Source: Pseudoalteromonas luteoviolacea NCIMB 1942 (GTDB lineage: Bacteria > Pseudomonadota > Gammaproteobacteria > Enterobacterales > Alteromonadaceae). Taken from it: a stretch of DNA of 48,510 nt. The translations under genes were made by a program, and so were the position numbers. Below, one piece after another: positions 32,475 through 42,224 of the stretch (positions within the stretch are counted from its first letter, which is position 1; each line of letters starts with the position of its first letter). Location of the stretch: the NCBI RefSeq assembly GCF_001625595.1, contig NZ_AUXT01000225.1, positions 1-48,510 on the forward strand, given 5' to 3'. A model generated the notes under the pieces. That model saw nothing but the letters and a program-made list of their open reading frames with translations, had not been told where the DNA came from and did no database searches.

Positions 32475-35048
32475 TTGGAAGATCAAAACAACGTTGCAAT
32501 TCGCAAGTTGACTCGAAAGAATCGCCGCTTAGAGTCCTTGTTGAAAAAATACAAACAAAACTATCACTTGCAACATGCGCTGATCCAGCTCTCTGAACAG
32601 GCGAGTACTGTTGCCGAGCTAACCCTCCTATACCCAGCAATTCACAGCATTTTAGAACAACATTTACCCAGTAAAAGCTTTTATGTGGTACTGCAAAATC
32701 AATTTACACAAACTCTAGAGCTTTCTTATTTTGTCGATGAGAAAGATGGTATATCAGTTCCTTTGCACGAATCTCACCATTTTGATCAAGGGGTTACTGG
32801 CTACGTTTTTGAAAATAAAAAAGTGTTGTATTTAACAAAAAAACAAATGCAACAAATGATTAATGAAGAAAAATTTAAAGCGCTGGGAAGTCCCGCTGAG
32901 CACTGGGTCGGCGTACCAATCTTCAGAGATGATAACATCATTGGCGTCATGGTGTCACAAAGCTATCAAGCAGAGCAAGCATACAGCGAACATCAAATAG
33001 AGCTACTTGAGGTGATGTCGCTCTATTTGGCAACAGCAATTGAACGCGTGAAAAAACGTGAATTACTCGAGTCAGAAGTAAAGATCCGTACGCGCGCGCT
33101 AATGCAAAGTAATGATGCATTAAATAAAGAGATTGAGCAGCGCAAACGCGCGCTCGAGAGGCAGCAAATCCTCTTCAAAATCTCCGAGTTGGCAACGCAA
33201 TTTAGTGACATTGATGACGTGTATAAGCAAGTACACAAAATTATTCGCTCGATCACTTTTTCCAACAACCTTTATATTGCACTCCATGACAAAAGCTCAA
33301 ACTGGCTAAGTTTTCCTTATTGTGTTGATGAAGTGACAGAATACCGGCCAAGGCCTTTTGCTAAGGGATATAGTGAGCTTGTTATTACTACTGAGCGCAG
33401 TCAGCTCATAGATACAAAAAGAGCAGGCGTGTTAATAGAAGGTGGCGTCGTTAAACGACCGCCAGACTATGATTATTTAGAAACGGCCACCAGCTGGCTT
33501 GGTGCCCCATTAAAAACTGCTCAAGGTGTGATTGGTTTAATTGCTTGCCAAGCATACAATCATGAGTATGAATATAACCATGAAGACGTGGAATTAATTT
33601 CATTTGTCTCGAATCAAATCGCATCTGTATTACAGACTCACCTCGCAAACCAAGCGTTAAAAGCCAGTAACCAAGAATTAGAGCATCGTGTTGCCGAAAA
33701 AACCAAAGCGCTGAGACAAACCAATTTGCATTTACAAATGCAGATTGAAGAGCGGAAAAAAATTGAGCAACAGCTTTATCACGATGCACACCATGATCCT
33801 TTAACCAGCTTGCCGAACCGCAGTTTGTTTCTGACTCAGCTCGAAAAAACACTGCAAAAGTACCAACGCTATCCAGAGCATAACTTTGCCGTATTATTTA
33901 TCGATTTAGATAAGTTTAAAGTCATCAATGACGAATTAGGGCACCAAGCTGGAGACCAATTTTTAATTTGGGTGAGCAAAGCATTTTCTGAGTGTATTCG
34001 CGAACATGATTTACTTGCGCGTTTGGCAGGTGATGAATTTGTGATCTTGTTAGATCATTTAACAGATAAACAGCAAGCTGAAGATGTCGCTAAGCGACTT
34101 ATTAGAGTCATGCAACAACCTTTTTGTATGAAAGGCGTGTGCATGCAAAGCGGTGCCAGTATTGGTATCACCTACAGCAATAAAAATTATAAAAACACCG
34201 ATGAAATTATTCGCGATGCAGATGCCGCAATGTATTACGCCAAAAATGCAGGCCGTGGACGCTATGAGTTTTACCACCCATTACTCACAGCATCAACAAG
34301 CAGTGCAAGTAAACAGGCCGAACGTCATCATTTAACCGCTTTGCCAACACATTTTAGAAGTACAGAAATTGTCAATTTTAGTAATCACTGTCAACAAATA
34401 GTCACTCTTGAAGCTTTTGGTGAACACCCAGTATTAGGCAGCACCAGCTTTGATATTTTGAAGAAGTTTGCTGCCGCACAGGACGAGCACTTAGACATTG
34501 AGCTTGATCTATTAAGCAAAGCACAAGAAATTGCCGCAAATTATCAGCAAGATGTACTTTTCGCCTGTTCGACTATCATACTCGAGTCCTCCGCATTTAA
34601 TATGCTCAAACAACGCCTTAGCCAACGCAATTCGAAGCTATGTTTGGTCTTTGACGAAAATGAGGTGCGCTACGCATCCAGCGTTCAAATTGAAAACCTA
34701 AAAGAGCTGGCGCAGCTAGGCGTGAATATAGGTCTAAATGACTTTGCAAAAGATCGTTGTGATTTGGCTTTTTTAAGTAGTATCGACTTCAAATACGTGT
34801 TGTTAAGCTCGGTATTCAGTAAACGTGTTTTGCAGCAAAATAGTTACGACATTCAGCTACAAGGCATCTTGGCTATCACTCAATTAAAGTCCATTCAAGT
34901 GATCGCCAAAGGTCCCGCTATTCTGAACTTCAGAAGCTTGCTTGAGAAACATGGGCTACAGCTGTTTTTTGGTAAGCAGCAAAACTTGAAAGGCACACTA
35001 AAAAGTGACAGCAAGGCTGACACTACTCAAGAAACATTAACGTTTTAG
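32475..35048 (+). CDS. Signalling protein with two GAF domains, GGDEF domain and degenerate EAL domain
   Basis: The 857-aa cytoplasmic protein starts at TTG 32475, the only possible start near the upstream in-frame stop at 32469; the ribosome site is weak. Order: helical start, GAF 1 (about 45-195), coiled coil, GAF 2 (about 235-395), coiled coil, GGDEF (about 430-605), EAL-like (about 625-840). The GGDEF domain has DPLTSLPNRSLF, IDLDKFKVIND and RLAGDEFVIL (AGDEF is an accepted active variant) and DADAAMYYAKNAGRGRYEFY, so cyclic di-GMP synthesis is plausible. The EAL-like domain keeps its outline, but LEAFGE, NDFAKD and AKGPA replace EALLR, DDFG and AEGVE, so hydrolysis is unlikely. It converges with rep, overlapping by 12 bp. 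Confidence 0.88.
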   Translation: MEDQNNVAIRKLTRKNRRLESLLKKYKQNYHLQHALIQLSEQASTVAELTLLYPAIHSILEQHLPSKSFYVVLQNQFTQTLELSYFVDEKDGISVPLHESHHFDQGVTGYVFENKKVLYLTKKQMQQMINEEKFKALGSPAEHWVGVPIFRDDNIIGVMVSQSYQAEQAYSEHQIELLEVMSLYLATAIERVKKRELLESEVKIRTRALMQSNDALNKEIEQRKRALERQQILFKISELATQFSDIDDVYKQVHKIIRSITFSNNLYIALHDKSSNWLSFPYCVDEVTEYRPRPFAKGYSELVITTERSQLIDTKRAGVLIEGGVVKRPPDYDYLETATSWLGAPLKTAQGVIGLIACQAYNHEYEYNHEDVELISFVSNQIASVLQTHLANQALKASNQELEHRVAEKTKALRQTNLHLQMQIEERKKIEQQLYHDAHHDPLTSLPNRSLFLTQLEKTLQKYQRYPEHNFAVLFIDLDKFKVINDELGHQAGDQFLIWVSKAFSECIREHDLLARLAGDEFVILLDHLTDKQQAEDVAKRLIRVMQQPFCMKGVCMQSGASIGITYSNKNYKNTDEIIRDADAAMYYAKNAGRGRYEFYHPLLTASTSSASKQAERHHLTALPTHFRSTEIVNFSNHCQQIVTLEAFGEHPVLGSTSFDILKKFAAAQDEHLDIELDLLSKAQEIAANYQQDVLFACSTIILESSAFNMLKQRLSQRNSKLCLVFDENEVRYASSVQIENLKELAQLGVNIGLNDFAKDRCDLAFLSSIDFKYVLLSSVFSKRVLQQNSYDIQLQGILAITQLKSIQVIAKGPAILNFRSLLEKHGLQLFFGKQQNLKGTLKSDSKADTTQETLTF

Positions 35049-37049
35049 CATTGCGCGAAGGTTGGCTACTCTTGCCTGACCTTTTTCCATTCGTTCAGAT
35101 TGTGAAACAACAGCTTTTTTACCTTCAAATTCTAGGTCGTCTTGGGGAAGTTCTTGCACAAAGCGACTTAGCTCTGGTGTAATTTGCTCACCAAATTGAC
35201 GGCGACTTTTCGCATAGGTCAAAGTCAGCGTCTGTTGAGCGCGAGTGATCCCTACATAAGCAAGGCGTCGCTCCTCTTCTACATTGTCTTCATCAATACT
35301 AGTTTGGTGAGGCAATAACCCCTCTTCCATGCCCACCATAAACACATGAGGGTACTCCAAGCCTTTTGAAGCATGTAGTGTCATTAGCTGCACTGCATCG
35401 CTTTCATCTTCTTCTTCGTTGCGCTCCATCATGTCCCTGAGTGTTAATTTGGTGACTACCTCTGCCAAAGTCATCGGTGGATTATCCGCATCACCAGTCA
35501 ACATATCGCTGATCCAGCGATATAGTTCTGAGACATTCTTCATCCTCATTTCCGCAGCTTTGGCACTGGTAGATGACTCGTAAAGATAGGTCTCGTAATT
35601 GATCTCCCTAATCATATCCTTCACCGCTTCTAATGTGTCACCGCGTGTCGTTCTATCACTCAGTTCTACCACCCAACGGCCAAAACCGGCCAGTGCATTA
35701 AACCCTTTGCCAGTTAATCGCTGTGTTAAATCAGGGTCAAAACAAGCTTCAAATAAACTAATATGCTTGTCATTCGCGAGACTGCCCAACTTTTCAAGTG
35801 TTACCGGACCAATTTCTCGTCTCGGTGTATTCACAATACGAATAAACGCATTATCATCATCTTGGTTAACCAACAACCTCAAATAAGCCATGATGTCCTT
35901 AATTTCGCTTCGAGCAAAAAACGACATGCCACCGCTAATTTTATAGGGAATACGGTTCGCCATCAGCGCTTTTTCAAACACGCGCGCTTGGTGATTACCG
36001 CGATATAGGATCGCATAATCTTTATAGCTAGTGCGTTTCATAAACTTATGAGAGATGATCTCCGCAACCACGCGTTCCGACTCATGTTCTTCGTCTCGGG
36101 TTACAATGACTCTCAGCGGGTCACCATAACCCAGTTCACTGAATAACTTCTTATCAAATTCATGAGGGTTATTCGCAATCAATATATTGGCCGATTTTAG
36201 AATTCGACCCGCACTTCGGTAATTCTGCTCTAGTTTGATTAACCTAAGACCCGGAAAGTCCTTACTCAACAGCACAAGGTTTTGAGGTTTTGCACCACGC
36301 CAAGAATAGATAGACTGATCATCGTCACCTACGACTGTAAAGCGTGCTCGCTCTCCCACTAATAACTTCACGAGCTGATATTGGCTGGTATTGGTATCTT
36401 GATACTCATCCACCAGTAAATATCTAAACTGATTCTGCCAACGCTCTCGTACATCTGCTGAGCTACCCAACAATAGAGTTGGGATCATTATTAAGTCGTC
36501 AAAGTCCAATGCATTGTATGCTCTGAGCTGGGTTTGATAACGCGCGTATAGCTGCGCAAAAAGTGCTTTTTGAGGCTCTCTAGCTTCTCTGATCGCACGC
36601 TCTGGCAAGATCAGTTCATTTTTCCAATTGCCGATCTGCATTTTTAACAGGTTGAGTAAATCTTTGTCTCGTTCTAGCTCTTTTTCTGTCAGTTCAGCCA
36701 ACAACTGACCAGTGTCTTGATCATCAAACAGCGAAAATCCAGGTTTGTAGCCTAATGTTTTCACCTCTTTTTTTATGATGTTTAAACCCAGCGTGTGGAA
36801 TGTTGAGATCCATAACCCCTTCGCATCTTGTTTACTAAGGGTCTGTGAAACACGTTCGCGCATTTCTTTTGCTGCTTTGTTGGTGAAGGTCACGGCCGCG
36901 ATATTACGTGCCTTGTATTCACAGTGCTGGACAAGATAAGCTATCTTGTTTGTGATTACACGCGTTTTACCTGAGCCTGCGCCTGCCAATACGAGGCAAG
37001 GGCCGCTAATATATTTAACCGCTTCATCTTGCTTGGGATTAAGTTTCAT
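35037..37049 (-). CDS. rep: ATP-dependent DNA helicase Rep
   Basis: Rep is a 3'-to-5' superfamily 1 helicase that clears proteins ahead of replication forks. The 670-aa protein (E. coli 673) has LVLAGAGSGKTRVITNKIAYL (motif I) near residue 22, AAVTFTNKAAKEMRERV, LLVDEYQDTNTSQY (motif II), VVGDDDQSIYSWRGA (III), LEQNYRS (IV) and LMTLHASKGLEYPHVFMVG (V), with RRLAYVGITRAQ (VI). I chose the ATG at 37049 (MKLNPKQDEAV), which aligns with E. coli Rep; a longer frame adds 21 unrelated residues. Its 3' end overlaps the GGDEF gene. Confidence 0.96.
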   Translation of the reverse strand: MKLNPKQDEAVKYISGPCLVLAGAGSGKTRVITNKIAYLVQHCEYKARNIAAVTFTNKAAKEMRERVSQTLSKQDAKGLWISTFHTLGLNIIKKEVKTLGYKPGFSLFDDQDTGQLLAELTEKELERDKDLLNLLKMQIGNWKNELILPERAIREAREPQKALFAQLYARYQTQLRAYNALDFDDLIMIPTLLLGSSADVRERWQNQFRYLLVDEYQDTNTSQYQLVKLLVGERARFTVVGDDDQSIYSWRGAKPQNLVLLSKDFPGLRLIKLEQNYRSAGRILKSANILIANNPHEFDKKLFSELGYGDPLRVIVTRDEEHESERVVAEIISHKFMKRTSYKDYAILYRGNHQARVFEKALMANRIPYKISGGMSFFARSEIKDIMAYLRLLVNQDDDNAFIRIVNTPRREIGPVTLEKLGSLANDKHISLFEACFDPDLTQRLTGKGFNALAGFGRWVVELSDRTTRGDTLEAVKDMIREINYETYLYESSTSAKAAEMRMKNVSELYRWISDMLTGDADNPPMTLAEVVTKLTLRDMMERNEEEDESDAVQLMTLHASKGLEYPHVFMVGMEEGLLPHQTSIDEDNVEEERRLAYVGITRAQQTLTLTYAKSRRQFGEQITPELSRFVQELPQDDLEFEGKKAVVSQSERMEKGQARVANLRAMLKR

Positions 37050-37243
37050 AAAAAGGTGTGCACTCTGACTAACTGAGCCACTTAGTTTATCGTATAAAGT
37101 CCGTAATACCAATTGCGACGAAGGGGCCTTTTATTATCGTTGTAACATTGCAAAATTGCGACCTATAGTTCTATGAAAAGGCGTTTAATGGTTAAAGACT
37201 TTGCGGTAAGATACAAACTATCAACTAGCTACGAGGCCCACTC

Positions 37244-37510
37244 ATGATAAACCCTGCAAAAATAGAAGAGATTGCGAAACAAATCTCAAGCAATATGCCA
37301 CAAGGCGTGCGCAATTTAGCAGAAACGTTCGAAACAAGAACCAAGCAAGCTATTCAAGCAAAGCTGACGGAAATGGATTTTGTAAGTCGTGAAGAGTTTG
37401 ATATCCAAAGTAAAGTATTGATCAGAACACGCGAAAAAATGACGGAGCTTGAAGCAAAAGTCGCTGAGTTGGAAGCAAAGTTAGCAAAGCAAAGCGATTC
37501 TGGCGAGTAA
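37244..37510 (+). CDS. ubiK: Ubiquinone biosynthesis accessory factor UbiK
   Basis: The 88-aa protein (YqiC/BMFP family) starts MINPAKIEEIAKQISSNMPQ, has an amphipathic helix, and ends in a clear coiled coil with repeated ELEAKVAELEAKLAKQ. UbiK binds membranes and UbiJ and supports the ubiquinone biosynthetic complex under oxygen. It is a lone gene between rep and can, with a hairpin after it. Confidence 0.92.
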   Translation: MINPAKIEEIAKQISSNMPQGVRNLAETFETRTKQAIQAKLTEMDFVSREEFDIQSKVLIRTREKMTELEAKVAELEAKLAKQSDSGE

Positions 37511-37541
37511 CGTTTCCTGACGAGACTAATCTCATTACAAC

Positions 37542-37574
37542 GAGCAAGCTAAATCCTAGTCGCTCAGCTTGCTC
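37542..37574. terminator. Bidirectional hairpin between ubiK and can
   Basis: GAGCAAGCT (37542-37550) and AGCTTGCTC (37566-37574) form a perfect 9-bp stem with a 15-nt loop in the convergent gap. On the plus side ACTATTTTAT follows. The T tract is imperfect, but the placement suits a shared terminator. Confidence 0.65.
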
Positions 37575-37580
37575 ACTATT

Positions 37581-38270
37581 TTATGGCTCTTGCCCAATAC
37601 GTTGTTCACTACGCGTTAGTAAAGACAGCATAGCTTGTTCATACTTTGAAGATAACCCGTCTTCAGAACCAACAGCTTGAATCAATTCATGTAGTAAGCC
37701 ATCCGCCAATCCATACACCCATCCATGTACTTGCAGCGTTTGCCCTCTGTCCCAAGCATCTTGGACGATTGCAGTTCTACAAACATTACGAACTTGTTCA
37801 ATTACATTTAACTCACACAATACATCATTGCGCTGTGATTCCATGACTTCACGTAGAACCGCTTGGTGTTTTTCTTTAATATCAACCACATGCCTCAGCC
37901 AGTTGTCGATTAAACCAAACTTTGCACCATCCAGCGCAGCCTTAACGCCGCCACACCCGTAATGGCCCACAACCATAATATGCTTGACCTTGAGTACCTC
38001 AACCGCATATTGCATCACTGACAAACAGTTGTGATCGGTGTGAACTACCACATTAGCAACATTTCGATGCACAAATAGCTCACCGGGAAGCAAGTCTACG
38101 ATCTCATTGGCTGGCACTCGGGAGTCAGAGCAACCAATCCATAAATAATCTGGATTTTGTTGCATAGATAAGGTTTTAAAAAACTCAGGATCACGAGCTT
38201 GCGTGCGTTGTGCCCATTGTCGATTATTATTGAGCAGGTGTTCTAAGTGACTTTTTTCCTGTTGGCACAT
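37581..38270 (-). CDS. can: Beta-class carbonic anhydrase
   Basis: It interconverts CO2 and bicarbonate for anabolic carboxylations. The 229-aa protein has the beta-class zinc ligands and catalytic pair: Cys and Asp-Arg in WIGCSDSRVPA near residue 42, and His and Cys in VVGHYGCGGVKAA near residue 98. LFVHRNVANVV and HGWVYGLADGLL are also typical of the Can/CynT group. It converges with ubiK and follows the methyltransferase gene by 19 bp. Confidence 0.95.
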   Translation of the reverse strand: MCQQEKSHLEHLLNNNRQWAQRTQARDPEFFKTLSMQQNPDYLWIGCSDSRVPANEIVDLLPGELFVHRNVANVVVHTDHNCLSVMQYAVEVLKVKHIMVVGHYGCGGVKAALDGAKFGLIDNWLRHVVDIKEKHQAVLREVMESQRNDVLCELNVIEQVRNVCRTAIVQDAWDRGQTLQVHGWVYGLADGLLHELIQAVGSEDGLSSKYEQAMLSLLTRSEQRIGQEP

Positions 38271-38289
38271 TTCTCTCTCCCATAATGTG

Positions 38290-39471
38290 TTAGCGCTTTA
38301 CTGCCTGGATCAATAAGTTCCTTGGTGTTAGAGATTTTTCACAGAACTGCTTAAGAGTCACATCATAACCAGCAGCCTGCAAATATAAAACCCTGTCTAA
38401 CACTAACCACATTTCAATTGCACGTCTAAATGCATGGCGCACAAGCTCAATGCGTTCTGTGATTTGTTGTCTTTTCCCCGCTGAATCTAAGTATGCCGCA
38501 TAGTCAATGCGCTCCGCTAAGGTAATCCCTTTTTGCTGTGCGGCCCATTGGCAAAACTCTTCAAACTCTCCAGAAAATATCGCCTTGTTGACTGAAGGAA
38601 CACTAATATATTCATTACTGTGGGTAATATCGCGACGCAAAGCATCAAATGCTAAACGCCATAGTACTTCTTTCTTACGCACCTTTGCGACACGTGAAGG
38701 TGCCGTTACTGTTTCTTGTAGCGCTAATTTCATATCGTTATGAGTGAGAGTTATTAAGCTTTGTTTCGCTACATCACTCATCGGCTCATACTGTGCAGGC
38801 GTGAACAAATGATAGCAACAAGGGGACAAACTAATTTTTTCACACCCAGCTTTTGACGCTTCATTCATGAAATTTTGATGCAACTTGCCACATGCATGCA
38901 GAGCAACAGCATGTTGCTGTGGCTTAAAATAATGGGCAACGGGATCTTGTAATACATCCGCGCAGTGAAAGGTCATTGCCAAATCTTGTTGCTGGGCACT
39001 CTTAACCCCCTGCGTACATAGATGCGCTTGTAACTCTACGCTATCGACATGAGGTACTCCTGTAAATGCCATAATACGCCCTAAATGCCCCTTACCAGCA
39101 CACCACTCCAATACCGGTAAGTGGCGTTCGTCTAGTGCGCCAACAAAATCTTGCAGCTGGTTTACCTTTCGACCTTTAATACCATTACTTAACCAAAAAG
39201 GTAATACTGGCCTTTGAGACTTTAATTCATCCACTTCGACCAATTTCGCTATTTCACTCAGCTGTGGAATGTAGTTTGCGAGTGTTCGCTGAAGTGCACT
39301 TTGATCCATATCTAACGCACTTAAATTTAAGTCGCTCAACTGGGATAAGTAATGGTCTAATTCTGGCCACGGTGTACTGAGATGATCAAAGGCTAACAGC
39401 TGCCAATATTGGCGAGTTTCATAAAGTAATTGGTCTAAGGCCTTAAAGTGAGAAACAAAATTAGAAGTCAT
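38290..39471 (-). CDS. Methyltransferase-domain protein (GSTCD / Methyltransf_32 type)
   Basis: The 393-aa protein has a central Rossmann methyltransferase core with VLEWCAGKGHLGRIMAF (motif I, about residue 120), VDSVELQAHLC, and a VALHACGKLHQNFM strand, followed by LSPCCYHLF, the Cys-Cys motif typical of this family. N- and C-terminal helical regions flank it. The acceptor is unknown; related proteins are suggested to act on RNA, but this is not established. It sits upstream of can on the same strand with 19 bp between, so they may be co-transcribed. Confidence 0.82.
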   Translation of the reverse strand: MTSNFVSHFKALDQLLYETRQYWQLLAFDHLSTPWPELDHYLSQLSDLNLSALDMDQSALQRTLANYIPQLSEIAKLVEVDELKSQRPVLPFWLSNGIKGRKVNQLQDFVGALDERHLPVLEWCAGKGHLGRIMAFTGVPHVDSVELQAHLCTQGVKSAQQQDLAMTFHCADVLQDPVAHYFKPQQHAVALHACGKLHQNFMNEASKAGCEKISLSPCCYHLFTPAQYEPMSDVAKQSLITLTHNDMKLALQETVTAPSRVAKVRKKEVLWRLAFDALRRDITHSNEYISVPSVNKAIFSGEFEEFCQWAAQQKGITLAERIDYAAYLDSAGKRQQITERIELVRHAFRRAIEMWLVLDRVLYLQAAGYDVTLKQFCEKSLTPRNLLIQAVKR

Positions 39472-39566
39472 AAGTCAGAAGCGTTACTACAGTTAGACAC
39501 ACATTGTAATCCATTCATTTGGTCTTGGAAAACTTCACTCTTGCCTTTACCACTATTGCCTCTACT

Positions 39567-40619
39567 CTAGTTGATCATAAAGCGCTTTTTCTTGAACAAG
39601 ACAAGGTGAATATACATTGGAATACACAGCAGGCTGAGTGCAACAGCCAAAGAAAGCATCCAAGACCAGCTCAACTCTCCCTCACTATCATCAGAGTATA
39701 GGAAGACGTTTTTATGCTCATGAAAGCCCATCACATCTAGGTGATATAGCTGAGCAATCCACTGCCACCGCGCCACAGACATATTACCTAGAGGAATACC
39801 TGGCGCCTTAATAAAGGGCAACAGTTTGTCAGCTTCATTGGCCAACTCTTCAAAGCTTTTTTCTGTTGCGTAGTATTTGGTTACTTGTAGCGCTTCATCT
39901 AGGTTAGCCAACGCATAGCGCCACCCCCTTAAACTGGCACTGCGAAACTTTGCCACCATCTCTGGGCGATATTTATAGACATCCTCTGACGTAAATAAAA
40001 TGTCCGCATAAACATTGATGCCATAATGCTTTGGACAGATCAGCCTTGTTGCCACCCCTTGTTGAGACATTTTGTAAGGTTCGTTAGAAACATACACCTG
40101 CAAAGCATCAAATTTACCTGCCTTAAAATCAGCCAAGGGTTCAAGCCCCGAGTAAATAGGCAGCTTTTCAATATCAATGCCCGCGCGCTCTAGCATCAGT
40201 ACCAATTCGGCCCCCTCGCTACGTCCAAGGTGGCTAATTCGTTTGTTTTGGAAGTCTTTTGGCAGATAAATGTCACTGTCAGCATGCACCATCCAACAAT
40301 AGGGAGAAGATTGAAATATGGCCGCCAAGGCCACTAAAGGCTTACCCAGTAGGCGCTGTTCTAAAAGACCTGAATGAGTAACACCAAATTGTGCTTGCCC
40401 TGAGAGCACTTTAAACTGCTCATCAGGATTATACTTTTGTGCTGGTACAATATTAACATCTAACCCAGCTTCTTGATAAAAGCCTTTATGTTTTGCAAGG
40501 TAATACCCCACGAATTGAAACTGGTGTACCCACTTTAATTGTAAGGTAACAGGTTCAAGCGCATGGACATTCGCACTTAGAAAAATGAAAACAACAAATG
40601 GAAGGAAACGGTGTTTCAT
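39567..40619 (-). CDS. NMT1/THI5-type periplasmic binding domain with C-terminal membrane anchor
   Basis: The 350-aa protein has a signal peptide (MKHRFLPFVVFIFLSANVHA) and an NMT1/THI5 substrate-binding domain: VTLQLKWVHQFQFVGYYLAKHKGFY near residue 24, LDVNIVPA, GQAQFGVTHSG and FDALQVYVSNEPY. It ends with one membrane helix (WMLSLAVALSLLCIPMYIHL, about 320-340) and a short basic tail. THI5-like domains usually bind pyrimidine-type thiamin precursors. No permease or ATPase gene is adjacent, so it is probably not a transporter subunit. In marine relatives this domain often heads sensor kinases or GGDEF proteins; this one stops just past the membrane, so it may be a truncated sensor. Confidence 0.82.
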   Translation of the reverse strand: MKHRFLPFVVFIFLSANVHALEPVTLQLKWVHQFQFVGYYLAKHKGFYQEAGLDVNIVPAQKYNPDEQFKVLSGQAQFGVTHSGLLEQRLLGKPLVALAAIFQSSPYCWMVHADSDIYLPKDFQNKRISHLGRSEGAELVLMLERAGIDIEKLPIYSGLEPLADFKAGKFDALQVYVSNEPYKMSQQGVATRLICPKHYGINVYADILFTSEDVYKYRPEMVAKFRSASLRGWRYALANLDEALQVTKYYATEKSFEELANEADKLLPFIKAPGIPLGNMSVARWQWIAQLYHLDVMGFHEHKNVFLYSDDSEGELSWSWMLSLAVALSLLCIPMYIHLVLFKKKRFMIN

Positions 40620-40680
40620 AGGCAGTCCCTTGAATATATAACCACACTATAGAAGTCGAAACACCGATTGAAAAGCAGGC

Positions 40681-42222
40681 TTATCCTACTTTACGAGTAT
40701 ATTCCTCATTAGACTGTAAATACTGAGAGAAACAGGGATTGCTTGTCTCATCTTGGTAATAATACCCTAACCGCTCGAGGTGCTCCTCAAATTTAGGGGA
40801 TTCTTGTGGTCCAAGCTCAAACCCCGCCAAAACCTGACCTTTTGCCGCCCCATGATTGCGATAATGGAACAAAGTAATATTCCACTCGCAGCCTAAGGTT
40901 TCAAGGAACCTCAATAAGGCACCAGGATACTCTGGAAATTCAAAGCGCAACAAGCGCTCTTCAATCGCAACTGGTGGCTTACCTCCAACCATATAGCGTA
41001 TATGAAGCTTGGCGAGTTCATTATCGGATAAATCGGTAAACATATAGCCATTTTCAGAAAGGTTGTTCTGTAATTCGCGCAATTCTTCTTCTCCATCGCG
41101 CAACCCGACTCCAACAAATATTTGTGCTTCTCTACCACCCGCATAGCGATAATTAAATTCCGTAATGGAGCGGCCACCTAAAGTTTGGCAAAACTGTTTA
41201 AAACTGCCTTTTTGCTCATCAATCGTCACCCCAAATAGCGCTTCACTTTTTGCCCCCAGTGCAGTTCGCTCAGCAATATAGCGCAACCTATCAAAGTTTA
41301 GGTTTGCACCAGACAAAATCGCTGCCAATGACAAACCTTGAACAGTATTAGTATCACACCATCGCTTCAGGCCTGCCAAGGCAACCGCACCAGATGGTTC
41401 GGCTATTGCGCGTGTCTCTACAAAGATGTCTTGCACTGCTGCGCAGATCTCATCGGTAGAGACCACCACAACCTCATCACAGTATGTTTGCGCTAAGCGA
41501 AAGGTCTCTTCACCTATTTTTTTTACTGCAATACCATCTGCAAAGCTACCAACCTGCTCCAACTCTACTGGTCTCCCTTTTTCCATCGCAGCATGTAAGC
41601 AGGCGCTTTCTGTCGCTTCTACCCCTATGATTCGGATATCTGGACGCAGTGATTTGATGTAAACTGCCATTCCAGCCAATAAGCCGCCGCCGCCAACAGG
41701 AATGAATACGGCATCAAGCTTATCGAGCTGCTGCATCATTTCCCGTGCCACAGTCCCCTGCCCCACAATTACATCTTTGTCATCAAAAGGCGGAACAAAT
41801 ACCCCATTTTCACGCTCACACAATTCTTTTGCATGACTATTTGCGGCATCAAAGTGATGGCCATGTAAAACAACATGCCCACCCAAATTACGCACTGCAT
41901 TCACTTTAATTTCTGGCGTAGTCACCGGCATCACGATCGTGGCTTTGTGGCCAAGATGCGCGGCACTCAGCGCAACACCTTGTGCATGGTTACCTGCTGA
42001 GGCAGTCACAACATGAGAGTGCTCTGGCAATTTGCTCAGTTTGTTGAATGCGCCACGCAGTTTAAACGAGTAAACCGGTTGCTGATCTTCTCGCTTAAGC
42101 CAAATCTGATTTGCTAATTTTTTAGACAGTCCAGTTAAACTACTTACTTCCGTATGTCTTACCAAAGGTGCCATATTCGCTTGGATTATGGCTCTAAAAT
42201 AGTCTAGCTCCTGTGCCACCAT
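40681..42222 (-). CDS. ilvA: Threonine ammonia-lyase, biosynthetic
   Basis: IlvA converts threonine to 2-oxobutanoate, the first step of isoleucine synthesis. The 513-aa length matches E. coli (514). The PLP-lysine is in YSFKLRGAFNKL near residue 52, ASAGNHAQGVALSA follows, and the Gly-rich phosphate-binding loop is PVGGGGLLAGMAVY. The C-terminal regulatory part has two ACT-like repeats (about residues 328-400 and 420-505), expected to bind isoleucine and valine. It is the last gene of the ilv operon, starting 2 bp after the ilvD stop. Confidence 0.96.
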   Translation of the reverse strand: MVAQELDYFRAIIQANMAPLVRHTEVSSLTGLSKKLANQIWLKREDQQPVYSFKLRGAFNKLSKLPEHSHVVTASAGNHAQGVALSAAHLGHKATIVMPVTTPEIKVNAVRNLGGHVVLHGHHFDAANSHAKELCERENGVFVPPFDDKDVIVGQGTVAREMMQQLDKLDAVFIPVGGGGLLAGMAVYIKSLRPDIRIIGVEATESACLHAAMEKGRPVELEQVGSFADGIAVKKIGEETFRLAQTYCDEVVVVSTDEICAAVQDIFVETRAIAEPSGAVALAGLKRWCDTNTVQGLSLAAILSGANLNFDRLRYIAERTALGAKSEALFGVTIDEQKGSFKQFCQTLGGRSITEFNYRYAGGREAQIFVGVGLRDGEEELRELQNNLSENGYMFTDLSDNELAKLHIRYMVGGKPPVAIEERLLRFEFPEYPGALLRFLETLGCEWNITLFHYRNHGAAKGQVLAGFELGPQESPKFEEHLERLGYYYQDETSNPCFSQYLQSNEEYTRKVG

Positions 42223-42224
42223 AG

